A stretch of DNA of 10,024 bases from RGIG8767 sp964531805 (lineage in GTDB: Bacteria; Bacillota; Clostridia; Lachnospirales; Lachnospiraceae), in the NCBI GenBank assembly GCA_964531805.1, contig CAZHGE010000096.1, positions 1-10,024 of the forward strand, in the 5' to 3' direction. Below, piece by piece: positions 1 through 6,128 of this stretch. Below the pieces are notes generated by a model. It saw only the letters and a program-made list of their open reading frames with translations, did no database searches and had not been told where the DNA came from. The first letter of the stretch is position 1. Every line of letters starts with the position of its first letter. The translations under genes were made by a program, and so were the position numbers.

Positions 1-54
1 TAGAGCGCTGCGTTCGGGACGCAGAGGTCGCAGGTTCAAATCCTGTCGCGCCGA
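1..54 (+). tRNA. tRNA-Pro (anticodon CGG), 5' end missing
   Basis: This is the 3' portion of a proline tRNA, cut by the window edge within the D arm. The anticodon stem pairs 8-12 (CTGCG) with 20-24 (CGCAG) around the loop TTCGGGA, placing the anticodon CGG at 15-17, which reads CCG codons. The T arm pairs 30-34 with 42-46 around TTCAAAT. The 3' acceptor strand is 47-53 and the discriminator is A54. No CCA is encoded, so the tail would be added after transcription. A terminator follows within a few bases, so this is the last gene of its transcript. Confidence 0.93.
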
Positions 55-56
55 CT

Positions 57-96
57 TAAAAAACCTTGGAATTTTGAATTTCCAAGGTTTTTTTAT
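57..96 (+). terminator. Bidirectional intrinsic terminator between tRNA-Pro and the sugar-binding gene
   Basis: An 11-bp perfect stem pairs 61-71 with 80-90 (AAACCTTGGAA with its complement) around an 8-base AT-rich loop. A T run follows at 88-94 on the plus strand. On the minus strand the A run at 57-63 gives a matching U tract. It can therefore end both the tRNA transcript and the convergent sugar-binding transcript. Confidence 0.85.
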
Positions 97-105
97 TATC
101 CTATC

Positions 106-153
106 ATATCAAATAATGATTGATATCTAAAAAAATATCTAAAAAATCAATCA
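106..153. repeat. Perfect 12-bp tandem duplication inside overlapping inverted repeats
   Basis: ATATCTAAAAAA occurs twice back to back (123-134 and 135-146). The pair lies between inverted arms TGATTGAT (117-124) and ATCAATCA (146-153). A second inverted repeat pairs ATATCAA (106-112) with TTGATAT (120-126), so the two hairpins share bases and exclude each other. The element lies just 3' of the sugar-binding gene (minus strand). It may be slippage-prone AT-rich sequence or part of that transcript's 3' UTR. No function can be assigned. Confidence 0.6.
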
Positions 154-166
154 GCAAAAGAGGATT

Positions 167-1309
167 TTAATTTTGTTTCCAGTCATACAGCTGATCATCA
201 CTATAATAACCACTGTCTATTAAAAGCACCTTCATATTATTCTCACCAACTACAACCGGCGTACATAAATAAGAAGGAACGGTTATCACATTATTATGAT
301 ACTGCGTCACATCATTCACTATCGCCTCTGTACCATTACATACAGCATTAACCATAATCACACACTTCTCTGCTAACAGACGGGCATCTTTATAAACAGT
401 AAAAGTCTGTTTCCCTTCTAAAATATATTGGCATGCTTCTATCTCCGCATCCTGTCCTGAAATAATAGGCCAGTTTTCTTCCGTATATCCCGCATCTTCT
501 AAAGCATCAATACAACCATACGAAAACTTATCAAAAGCAGATGCACAAATATCCAAATCCTCTGTCTGATAATAGCGGTTCAGATACTTTTTACAATTCT
601 GCTCAGCTGTTTCCTGCGACCATCTTAATATACAAGTATCTTCGAAAGAAACCCTGCCCGATCTGCATAATAATGTACCATCATCCAAATATAGCTGCAG
701 TACTTCCATAAGTCCCTCATGCAGTTTTATTGCATTGTTATCATCCGGTGAACCCATGAAAAACTCAATGGTCTTATAACCTCCAGTTGCCCTGACCTCT
801 TCTAAACCAGCCTGCGCTACTATCGTTTCACCGATTGCAATTCCGACACCCTTATTATCAAAAGTAGCATAATAAGACACGGCATCCGTATCCATGAGCA
901 GACGATCGTAAGCTATAATTGGAATTCCTGCTTCTTTTGCCTTAGCTTCTACTTCTACTAACTTACTGGAATCAATTGCTGCTATAACAAGACAGTCTAC
1001 CTGTTGCTCAATAAAACTTTCAATCTGAGAAATTTGTAATTCTACATCATCTTCAGCAAACTGATCGATTACCATATACCCAAGAGCCTCTAACTGCTCT
1101 TTCATATAAGCACAGTCATGAATCCATCTCTCTGAATGCTGTGTCGGCATTACTAAACCTACAGTTTTCCCAAGACCCGGTAATTCTCCATCCAAAAATT
1201 CTACATCGTCTTGATTGGAACAACCAACAAGCATACATCCCGTTAATACCAAAACAAGTAAAATACTTATTATCCTATTCTTCGCTATTATCTGCTTTCC
1301 CACCTTCAT
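167..1309 (-). CDS. ChvE-like sugar ABC transporter substrate-binding lipoprotein
   Basis: Probable extracellular lipid-anchored receptor for aldose sugars, of the type I periplasmic-binding-protein fold (ChvE/multiple-monosaccharide group). The N-terminus has a basic stretch, a hydrophobic segment (about 13-28) and two possible lipobox cysteines, LTGC (Cys25) and LVGC (Cys30); Cys30 followed by Ser-Asn looks more likely. Family-like stretches include MPTQHSERW (54-62), VIAAIDSS (108-115), IPIIAYDRLLMD (129-140), YYATFDN (146-152), ISGQDAE (283-289) and FTVYKDARLLA (303-313). The 380-residue length is normal for the family. The start at 1309 has a good AAGGGGG site at 1311-1320 and overlaps the upstream small gene by 35 bases, so the two are probably co-transcribed. 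No permease or ATPase gene is adjacent, so partners must be elsewhere or it serves a sensor. Eleven cysteines beyond the lipobox are unusual for an exported protein. The exact sugar cannot be told. Confidence 0.87.
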   Translation of the reverse strand: MKVGKQIIAKNRIISILLVLVLTGCMLVGCSNQDDVEFLDGELPGLGKTVGLVMPTQHSERWIHDCAYMKEQLEALGYMVIDQFAEDDVELQISQIESFIEQQVDCLVIAAIDSSKLVEVEAKAKEAGIPIIAYDRLLMDTDAVSYYATFDNKGVGIAIGETIVAQAGLEEVRATGGYKTIEFFMGSPDDNNAIKLHEGLMEVLQLYLDDGTLLCRSGRVSFEDTCILRWSQETAEQNCKKYLNRYYQTEDLDICASAFDKFSYGCIDALEDAGYTEENWPIISGQDAEIEACQYILEGKQTFTVYKDARLLAEKCVIMVNAVCNGTEAIVNDVTQYHNNVITVPSYLCTPVVVGENNMKVLLIDSGYYSDDQLYDWKQN

Positions 1310-1526
1310 ATTCCCCCTTTATAAAGATACGGATTAAGTCCACAATTAAAACCACGCCTGCAATAATAAATAATACAGCGCTTCCTATTACCAGCATACG
1401 TGGATTAGCATAATCTTCTGTCTTTATAATATCAGATGCCAAATACAATAGGTAACATGCTAAAAACCCCCGAATCATTAACATCATCTGTGATGGTAAT
1501 TTCTTCTGATTATTCTGTTTGCTCAT
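1275..1526 (-). CDS. Small two-helix membrane protein of unknown function
   Basis: An 83-residue protein not recognised as a named family. It has a polar, basic N-terminus (1-13), two hydrophobic segments (roughly 15-33 and 45-68) joined by a short charged loop, and a Glu/Gly/Asp-rich charged tail. This predicts a two-pass inner-membrane protein. The start at 1526 is preceded by a purine-rich GGGG-containing site at 1530-1535, and a credible promoter lies further upstream. Its 3' end overlaps the start of the sugar-binding lipoprotein gene by 35 bases in another frame, which implies co-transcription and perhaps coupled translation. It could be an accessory membrane partner of the binding protein, but that rests only on gene order. 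Confidence 0.7.
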   Translation of the reverse strand: MSKQNNQKKLPSQMMLMIRGFLACYLLYLASDIIKTEDYANPRMLVIGSAVLFIIAGVVLIVDLIRIFIKGEYEGGKADNSEE

Positions 1527-1564
1527 TTTTCCCCGTCCCTTTTCATTTGTTACTTATATACTAT

Positions 1565-1593
1565 ATCATAATATAACCGTTTGGCGGTTGCAA
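1565..1593 (-). promoter_or_regulatory. Sigma-A-type promoter for the small membrane protein and sugar-binding pair
   Basis: On the minus strand, TTGCAA (1588-1593) and TATGAT (1565-1570) are spaced by exactly 17 bases, matching -35 and -10 consensus at four and five of six positions. It lies about 40 bases upstream of the first start codon. The spacer carries a short dyad, AACCG (1575-1579) with CGGTT (1585-1589), where a repressor could act. That last point is inference. Confidence 0.6.
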
Positions 1594-1681
1594 GTCGGAT
1601 TTTTCTTGACTTTTTCTTAAATTTGATTCAGGATAAATCTAACAAATATTTTTCCTACTTTTATATAAGGAGGCCGTATTC

Positions 1682-3043
1682 ATGACGATAGAAGCTCTCG
1701 TTTCAGCACAGCATAACTATTTCAATTCTAATATTACAAAAGATACTGCGTTTCGCCATGATGCACTTAAAAATCTATTAACTGCCATCAAGGAAAATGA
1801 ATCGGCTATTTACGATGCCCTGCAAAAGGATCTTGGAAAGTCTAATCAGGAAGCCTTTATGACAGAGGTCGGTCTAGTAATCAGCTCGATCCGCTATGCA
1901 CTCCGCCACTTGGACAAGTGGGCAAAACCAGAGCGGCGTAAAACACCTTTGACACATTTTCCAGCAAAAAGTTATATCTACAAAGAACCTTATGGCGTTG
2001 TTTTAATCATGTCACCATGGAACTATCCGTTTTTCCTGACATTATCGCCTTTAATAGGTGCTATTGCTGCCGGCAACTGTGCCGTAATCAAAACTTCGCG
2101 CAGCAGCCCCAATACCAGCGCACTGATTAAGGCAATGATCAACTCTGCTTTTTCTTCTTCCTATGTTCATGTTGTGGACGTGGATGAAGATTACGATGCC
2201 ATTCTTTCCTGCCAGTATGACTATATCTTTTTTACAGGAAGCGAACGCGTTGGCAGAATTGTAATGCGTCATGCCAGTGAAAATCTCACACCTGTCACTT
2301 TAGAATTAGGTGGTAAAAGTCCATGTATCATTGACAAAAGCGCTAATTTAAAGCGCGCTGCCAAACGCATTGCATGGGGCAAAATTATCAACGCGGGCCA
2401 GACTTGTGTAGCTCCCGATTATGTAGTGATTCCAAGAGAGAAAAAAGACGAATTTATTTCCTTATTACAGAAGAACTTCTATCAATTTTTAGCAAGTCCT
2501 TTAGACAATGAGGATTATCCGCATATTATTAACCTTCATCATTTTATCCGGTTGAAAAACTTAATTGCCAATGCCCCATCTGTTATGGGCGGTAAAGTGG
2601 ATGAAAAGAAATTTAAAATTGAGCCTGCTATTTTTACAGAAGCAGATTTTAATGATGATATCATGAAAAACGAGATCTTTGGTCCTATTCTTCCCATTAT
2701 TGCTTACGATGACTTAGATGAAGCTCTTTCAATTATAAAAAACAGACCAAAGCCCCTGGCATGTTACATTTTTGGAAGAAACCATGATTTTAAGAGAAAA
2801 GTAGTTTCCACACTTTCATTTGGCGGCGGTTGTATCAATGATACCATCATGCATGTAGCTAACGAACATCTTCCATTCGGCGGCGTTGGTGCCAGTGGAA
2901 TGGGCAGTTATCATGGAAAATATAGTTTTGATACCTTTACCCACCAAAAATCCATGATTATAAGTGGCTCTTTAGATCTTCCTTTCCGTTATCCTCCTTA
3001 TTCGGAGCAAAAAGGAAATACTATTCATAAAATTTTAAGATAA
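1682..3043 (+). CDS. Aldehyde dehydrogenase, class 3 (fatty/aromatic aldehyde) type
   Basis: Cytosolic enzyme oxidising aldehydes to carboxylates with NAD(P)+. The 453-residue length and lack of an N-terminal extension fit class 3 (ALDH3/YwdH-like) enzymes. Visible motifs are SPWNYP (111-116, with the oxyanion Asn114), FTGSERVG (184-191) of the cofactor fold, ELGGKSP (208-214, general base Glu208), the catalytic cysteine in NAGQTC (Cys242), EIFGP (331-335) and LPFGGVGASGMGSYHGKYSFD (397-417). All catalytic residues are present, so it should be active. Where the family usually has KPSE, this protein has KTSR (137-140), which may alter NAD versus NADP choice. The start is set by AGGAGG at 1668-1673. 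The gene stands alone, diverging from the sugar-binding pair and ending at a strong terminator. The physiological aldehyde is unknown; detoxification of aldehydes is the usual role. Confidence 0.92.
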   Translation: MTIEALVSAQHNYFNSNITKDTAFRHDALKNLLTAIKENESAIYDALQKDLGKSNQEAFMTEVGLVISSIRYALRHLDKWAKPERRKTPLTHFPAKSYIYKEPYGVVLIMSPWNYPFFLTLSPLIGAIAAGNCAVIKTSRSSPNTSALIKAMINSAFSSSYVHVVDVDEDYDAILSCQYDYIFFTGSERVGRIVMRHASENLTPVTLELGGKSPCIIDKSANLKRAAKRIAWGKIINAGQTCVAPDYVVIPREKKDEFISLLQKNFYQFLASPLDNEDYPHIINLHHFIRLKNLIANAPSVMGGKVDEKKFKIEPAIFTEADFNDDIMKNEIFGPILPIIAYDDLDEALSIIKNRPKPLACYIFGRNHDFKRKVVSTLSFGGGCINDTIMHVANEHLPFGGVGASGMGSYHGKYSFDTFTHQKSMIISGSLDLPFRYPPYSEQKGNTIHKILR

Positions 3044-3060
3044 CTACAATAAATACAAAA

Positions 3061-3090
3061 GGGTACCGCTCTGCCGGTACCCTCTTTTTT
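3061..3090 (+). terminator. Intrinsic terminator of the aldehyde dehydrogenase gene
   Basis: A perfect 8-bp GC-rich stem, GGGTACCG (3061-3068) with CGGTACCC (3075-3082), has a 6-base loop and is followed by TCTTTTTTTCT. On the minus strand the same stem is followed by TTTTGTATTT, so it may also stop trmB transcription arriving from the right. Confidence 0.9.
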
Positions 3091-3140
3091 TCTATTCAAC
3101 TGACTGCCACACTGCGACACCATCTATTACAAAATTTCCT

Positions 3141-3782
3141 TTAATTGCGGGAAATAATATACTTATAAATCGGATTCCCTTTTGAAGAAAACTTTTCTTC
3201 GTATTCTGTCATAATATTACCCTGATTCATTACTTCATCATGATGAAGATCATAAGTAATAGCATCAATCTTCCATCCTGCTGGTTCTACTTCTTCCACT
3301 GCAAAATCAAACAAGTCCTTATTGTCCGTTTTAAATTCCAACTTTCCCTCTTTTTTCATGATCTGGTCAAAGCGGACTAAAAACTGTCTGGAAGGAAGTC
3401 TTCTCTTAGCATGTCTATCCTTTGGCCATGGATCGGAAAAATTCAGATAAATCTTATCCACTTCTCCCTTATCAAACACTTCTTCTATCTCTCTCGCATC
3501 CATACGAATAAAACGCAGATTATCCATCGGATTTTCTTCCATCTTCTGAACAGCACGTAAAAGCACACTGGAATACATTTCAATTCCCACATAATTAATA
3601 TCCGGATTCTGTAAAGCCAGCTGCATTAAAAACTGACCTTTTCCCATTCCTACTTCAATGTGCAGAGGTGCTTTTCTTCCAAACACCTCTCCCCAGCATC
3701 CTTTTTTTGATTTTTCATCCTGTACAACATATTCACTATTTTCAATATATGTATCCGCACCTGTTATATTTCGTAATCTCAT
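3141..3782 (-). CDS. trmB: tRNA (guanine-N7-)-methyltransferase TrmB
   Basis: Cytosolic S-adenosylmethionine-dependent enzyme that makes m7G at position 46 in the variable loop of tRNAs. The 213-residue length is typical. The SAM-binding motif I reads HIEVGMGKGQF (41-51), with the acidic residue IEMY (67-70) ending the next strand. The family signature NFSDPWPKDRHAKRRL (114-129) carries the conserved Asp117, and the C-terminal substrate motif TEYEEKF (192-198) is intact. The start at 3782 follows AGGAG on the minus strand with an 11-base gap, somewhat long. The ATG nearer that site is in another frame and does not open this protein. It is a single gene converging on the aldehyde dehydrogenase, probably sharing its terminator. 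Nothing in the sequence suggests degeneration. Confidence 0.96.
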   Translation of the reverse strand: MRLRNITGADTYIENSEYVVQDEKSKKGCWGEVFGRKAPLHIEVGMGKGQFLMQLALQNPDINYVGIEMYSSVLLRAVQKMEENPMDNLRFIRMDAREIEEVFDKGEVDKIYLNFSDPWPKDRHAKRRLPSRQFLVRFDQIMKKEGKLEFKTDNKDLFDFAVEEVEPAGWKIDAITYDLHHDEVMNQGNIMTEYEEKFSSKGNPIYKYIISRN

Positions 3783-3936
3783 AATAAACCATTCTCCTAT
3801 ATATCGTTTTTATACTATCTTGGTAAAGAAACGGTTAAAAAAACATCATTCATAGTATTTTACACTGTTTATGGGCATTAGAAAAGAGATTTTTGACTTG
3901 AAAAAAAAGAAAAAAAGAAGTAGATTAACAAAGGCA

Positions 3937-3970
3937 CCAAATCACCACCTGCATTAATAGGTGATTTTGG
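3937..3970 (+). promoter_or_regulatory. Leader hairpin upstream of the permease-kinase operon
   Basis: CCAAATCACC (3937-3946) pairs with GGTGATTTTGG (3960-3970) with a single bulged base and a 13-base loop. A competing stem, CACCT (3946-3950) with AGGTG (3959-3963), shares the GGTG arm. No T run follows, so this is not an intrinsic terminator. It lies about 30 bases before the permease start. It could be an operator dyad or a 5' UTR structure. Position and symmetry are seen; function is inferred. Confidence 0.45.
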
Positions 3971-4001
3971 GGAAAAACAAACTTATGAGAAAGGAAAAAA
4001 A

Positions 4002-5357
4002 ATGATTGCTCAAATTTTAGCTTCTATTATTTTTATCGCAATGTTCATATTCATTGTTACAGAAATAGTAGAAAGACACGTAGTATCTTTAATTTGTGCC
4101 GTTCTTACCTTAGTACTGGTATTCGGCCTTGGCATGCACAGTATGAGTGCTGTAATGGAAACAATTAACGTACATAGTATATTTACTCCTGCCTTTTGGT
4201 ATCATACCGGCGAAGCTGCAGAAACTGCCAGCGGCATTAACTGGGAAACCATTATCTTTATCTTTGGTATGATGGTCATGGTAGAAGGAATGGCAAAAGT
4301 CGGCTTCTTTAGATGGCTTTGTATGCAGATTGCAAAACTGGTTCATTATAAAGTAATTTCTATTTTTGTTACTTTCATGATCCTTTCCAGTATATTAGCT
4401 ATGTTCATCGACAGTATCACCGTTATTTTATTCCTTGCGGCTGTTACCATTGAATTATCACAGTTACTTAAGTTTAATCCAATTCCCATGATTTTGGCGG
4501 AAATATTCTGCGCAAACTTAGGCGGATCCGCTACCATGTGTGGTGATCCTCCAAACATCATTATCGGAACTTCATTAGGCTATTCATTTTCTGATTTCAT
4601 AACAAATACAGGTTTGATTGCTGGAATTTCCGTTATTGCAATTATTATTTATTTTTATTTTATTTTCAAAAAAGATCTTATTGCTAATAATGGGGAATCT
4701 GTAGATATTAGTTCCTTACCAACACCTGCATCAGCTATTACAGATAAAAAAGGATTTATTGTGAATTCTCTCATATTCTGTGTTACAATTGTATTATTAG
4801 TAACACACGCACAGACTGGTCTTACTGTTTCAGCTATTGGTACTATGGTTGCTGTCGTAACCTTAATTGCTGCCGGAAAAAATGCATTAGAATTATTAAA
4901 GAAAGTAGATTACAAAACAATCTTCTTCTTTGTCGGTCTATTCGTTGTAATCGGCGGTTTGGAACAGACCGGTATTTTGGAAATCATGGCTGGTTTTATT
5001 GGAAAAATCAGTGGTGGAAATGTAATGGTTATGATTGCCATTATCCTTTGGTTATCTGCCATTGCAAGTGCATTTGTAGATAATATTCCATTTGCTACTA
5101 CTATGATTCCGATTATCAAAAGTCTTTCTGCAACCTGTGGAGTAGATCTGTCTGTTTTAGCATGGACTCTTGCAATGGGTACCGATATCGGCGGCAGCGC
5201 CACTCCTATTGGTGCGTCTGCCAACGTTGTAGGTATTGCTACTGCTGCAAGAGAAGGTTACATTATCAGATGGGGACTTTATTGTAAAAAAATGGTTCCA
5301 GCTACATTAATAGTAATGCTGATTTCCATGTTCGTAATTTATTGTAGATACCTATAA
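4002..5357 (+). CDS. ArsB/NhaD-type ion-transporter superfamily permease (SLC13-like)
   Basis: Polytopic inner-membrane secondary transporter with about eleven to twelve hydrophobic segments over 451 residues. It shows the two-fold internal repeat of this superfamily: AMFIDSITVILF (133-144) mirrors SAFVDNIPFATTMIP (356-370), and ANLGGSATMCGDPPNIIIG (171-189) mirrors GTDIGGSATPIGASANVVG (393-411). The GGSAT and DPPN/SAN stretches resemble the substrate and cation site loops of ArsB, NhaD and P-protein relatives. Substrate cannot be told from sequence: Na+/H+ exchange, an oxyanion or a carboxylate are all possible, and no arsenic genes are nearby. The start is supported by AAGGA about 8 bases upstream. 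A kinase-like gene follows after 18 bases with its own AGGAGG, so the two form an operon. The leader holds a hairpin and a purine-rich tract; no convincing promoter was found. Confidence 0.85.
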   Translation: MIAQILASIIFIAMFIFIVTEIVERHVVSLICAVLTLVLVFGLGMHSMSAVMETINVHSIFTPAFWYHTGEAAETASGINWETIIFIFGMMVMVEGMAKVGFFRWLCMQIAKLVHYKVISIFVTFMILSSILAMFIDSITVILFLAAVTIELSQLLKFNPIPMILAEIFCANLGGSATMCGDPPNIIIGTSLGYSFSDFITNTGLIAGISVIAIIIYFYFIFKKDLIANNGESVDISSLPTPASAITDKKGFIVNSLIFCVTIVLLVTHAQTGLTVSAIGTMVAVVTLIAAGKNALELLKKVDYKTIFFFVGLFVVIGGLEQTGILEIMAGFIGKISGGNVMVMIAIILWLSAIASAFVDNIPFATTMIPIIKSLSATCGVDLSVLAWTLAMGTDIGGSATPIGASANVVGIATAAREGYIIRWGLYCKKMVPATLIVMLISMFVIYCRYL

Positions 5358-5375
5358 TCTAAGGAGGGGAAAGAA

Positions 5376-5975
5376 ATGAGTTCACAATTTATTATTTCCA
5401 TCGGCAGAGAATTTGGAAGCGCAGGTCATGAAATTGCCCAGCACTTAGCAGAACATTACAATATTCCTTTATTAGATCACAATTTATTGGATGAAATCGC
5501 ATTAGAAAAAAACGTCGATGCAAATAAATTAAAACATCATGATGAGAAAATCAGAAAACCTGGTTTATATAGAACTGTTAAAGGACTCAGCAGCCACCCG
5601 GAAGACAATGTAGCCTTTCTTCAGTTTGATTATTTAAGAAAAAAAGCACAAAAAGGTGAATCCTTTGTAATTGTCGGAAGATGCAGCGAAGATATTTTAA
5701 AAGAATATGATGGGTTAATCTCCATCTTTATCCTAGGTGACATGGAATCAAAAGTAGAACGAATCAAAAATATATACGATTTATCCGATTTCTATGCCAG
5801 AAAATTGATCAAAGAAAAAGATATGAAACGTAAACTTTACCATAACAGTTACTGTGAAGGAAAATGGGGTGATTCCCGTAACTATGATATTTCCATTAAC
5901 AGCAGTAAAACCGGTCTGGATAATACCTTAAAACTTCTTATCGACTACATCGATATACGTAGAAATTTAAAATAA
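5376..5975 (+). CDS. Cytidylate kinase-like (Cytidylate_kin2) protein
   Basis: A 199-residue soluble protein of the P-loop Cytidylate_kin2 group, related to but distinct from the housekeeping cytidylate kinase. The nucleotide-binding loop reads SIGREFGSAGHEIA (8-21); canonical kinases have a Gly-Lys-Ser/Thr here, and this group lacks that lysine. Other family-like stretches are PLLDHNLLDEIA (31-42), FVIVGRCSEDIL (97-108) and a C-terminal region with YHNSYCEGKWG (155-165) and DISINSSKTG (171-180). An AGGAGG site at about 5362-5367 sets the start. It lies 18 bases after the permease and shares its transcript, ended by a strong hairpin. Whether it phosphorylates a nucleotide, another small molecule or a protein is not established from sequence. 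The linkage suggests a role tied to the transported compound or to control of the permease. Confidence 0.82.
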   Translation: MSSQFIISIGREFGSAGHEIAQHLAEHYNIPLLDHNLLDEIALEKNVDANKLKHHDEKIRKPGLYRTVKGLSSHPEDNVAFLQFDYLRKKAQKGESFVIVGRCSEDILKEYDGLISIFILGDMESKVERIKNIYDLSDFYARKLIKEKDMKRKLYHNSYCEGKWGDSRNYDISINSSKTGLDNTLKLLIDYIDIRRNLK

Positions 5976-5985
5976 AATGTATACC

Positions 5986-6027
5986 ATAGAGCAATCATAA
6001 GAATTTTCTTGTGATTGCTCTATTTTT
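5986..6027 (+). terminator. Strong intrinsic terminator of the permease-kinase operon
   Basis: ATAGAGCAATCA (5986-5997) pairs perfectly with TGATTGCTCTAT (6012-6023). Pairing continues through one G-U wobble into AAGAA/TTCTT, giving about 17 to 18 bp with a tiny loop, followed by TTTTT to 6027. It begins 11 bases after the kinase stop codon. The minus strand lacks a U tract, so it works in one direction. Confidence 0.92.
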
Positions 6028-6059
6028 GACTTAAATTTTATAGGAAAATAGTGTATCAT
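6026..6059 (+). promoter_or_regulatory. Possible promoter of the carboxypeptidase gene
   Basis: TTGACT (6026-6031) is a good -35 candidate. The best -10-like hexamer, TATCAT (6054-6059), is 22 bases away, which is too far. The hexamer at 17 bases, TAGTGT (6049-6054), is a weak match. TTAAAT (6031-6036) with TATCAT gives 17 bases but a poor -35. The site overlaps the upstream terminator's U tract. Confidence 0.3.
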
Positions 6060-6107
6060 TACATTAATATGTGTTTTCTTCCAATAAAAGAAAATAGTAA
6101 ACCAATA

Positions 6108-6113
6108 GAAAGG
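6108..6113 (+). promoter_or_regulatory. Ribosome binding site with unusually long spacing
   Basis: GAAAGG (6108-6113) is the only purine-rich site before the carboxypeptidase ATG at 6129, but the gap is 15 bases. A stop codon at 6120-6122 is in the same frame as the gene, so no start lies between the site and the ATG. The ATG at 6129 is kept because the signal peptide follows directly. Confidence 0.4.
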
Positions 6114-6128
6114 TTTTCTTAGCTATAT

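Noticed and set aside
1141..1413. Plus-strand open frame of 90 codons opposite the sugar-binding and small membrane genes
   Set aside because: It spans two well-supported minus-strand genes antisense, has no ribosome site, and its composition is that expected of a shadow frame.
3658..3855. Plus-strand open frame of 65 codons over the start of trmB
   Set aside because: It overlaps the conserved N-terminus of trmB antisense and has no ribosome site or recognisable product.
3899..3920. Purine-rich A tract (AAAAAAAAGAAAAAAAGAAG) before the permease gene
   Set aside because: It could act as a promoter UP-like or curved element, but it is common in AT-rich Clostridia gaps and no well-placed -10 box goes with it.
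4110..5224. Three minus-strand open frames (71-104 codons) inside the permease gene
   Set aside because: They are antisense to a clear multi-helix permease with conserved motifs, and their sequences look like mirror images of hydrophobic codons.
4002..5357. Assigning the permease as an arsenite pump (ArsB)
   Set aside because: No arsR, arsA or arsC-like gene is nearby, and superfamily motifs alone do not give the substrate.
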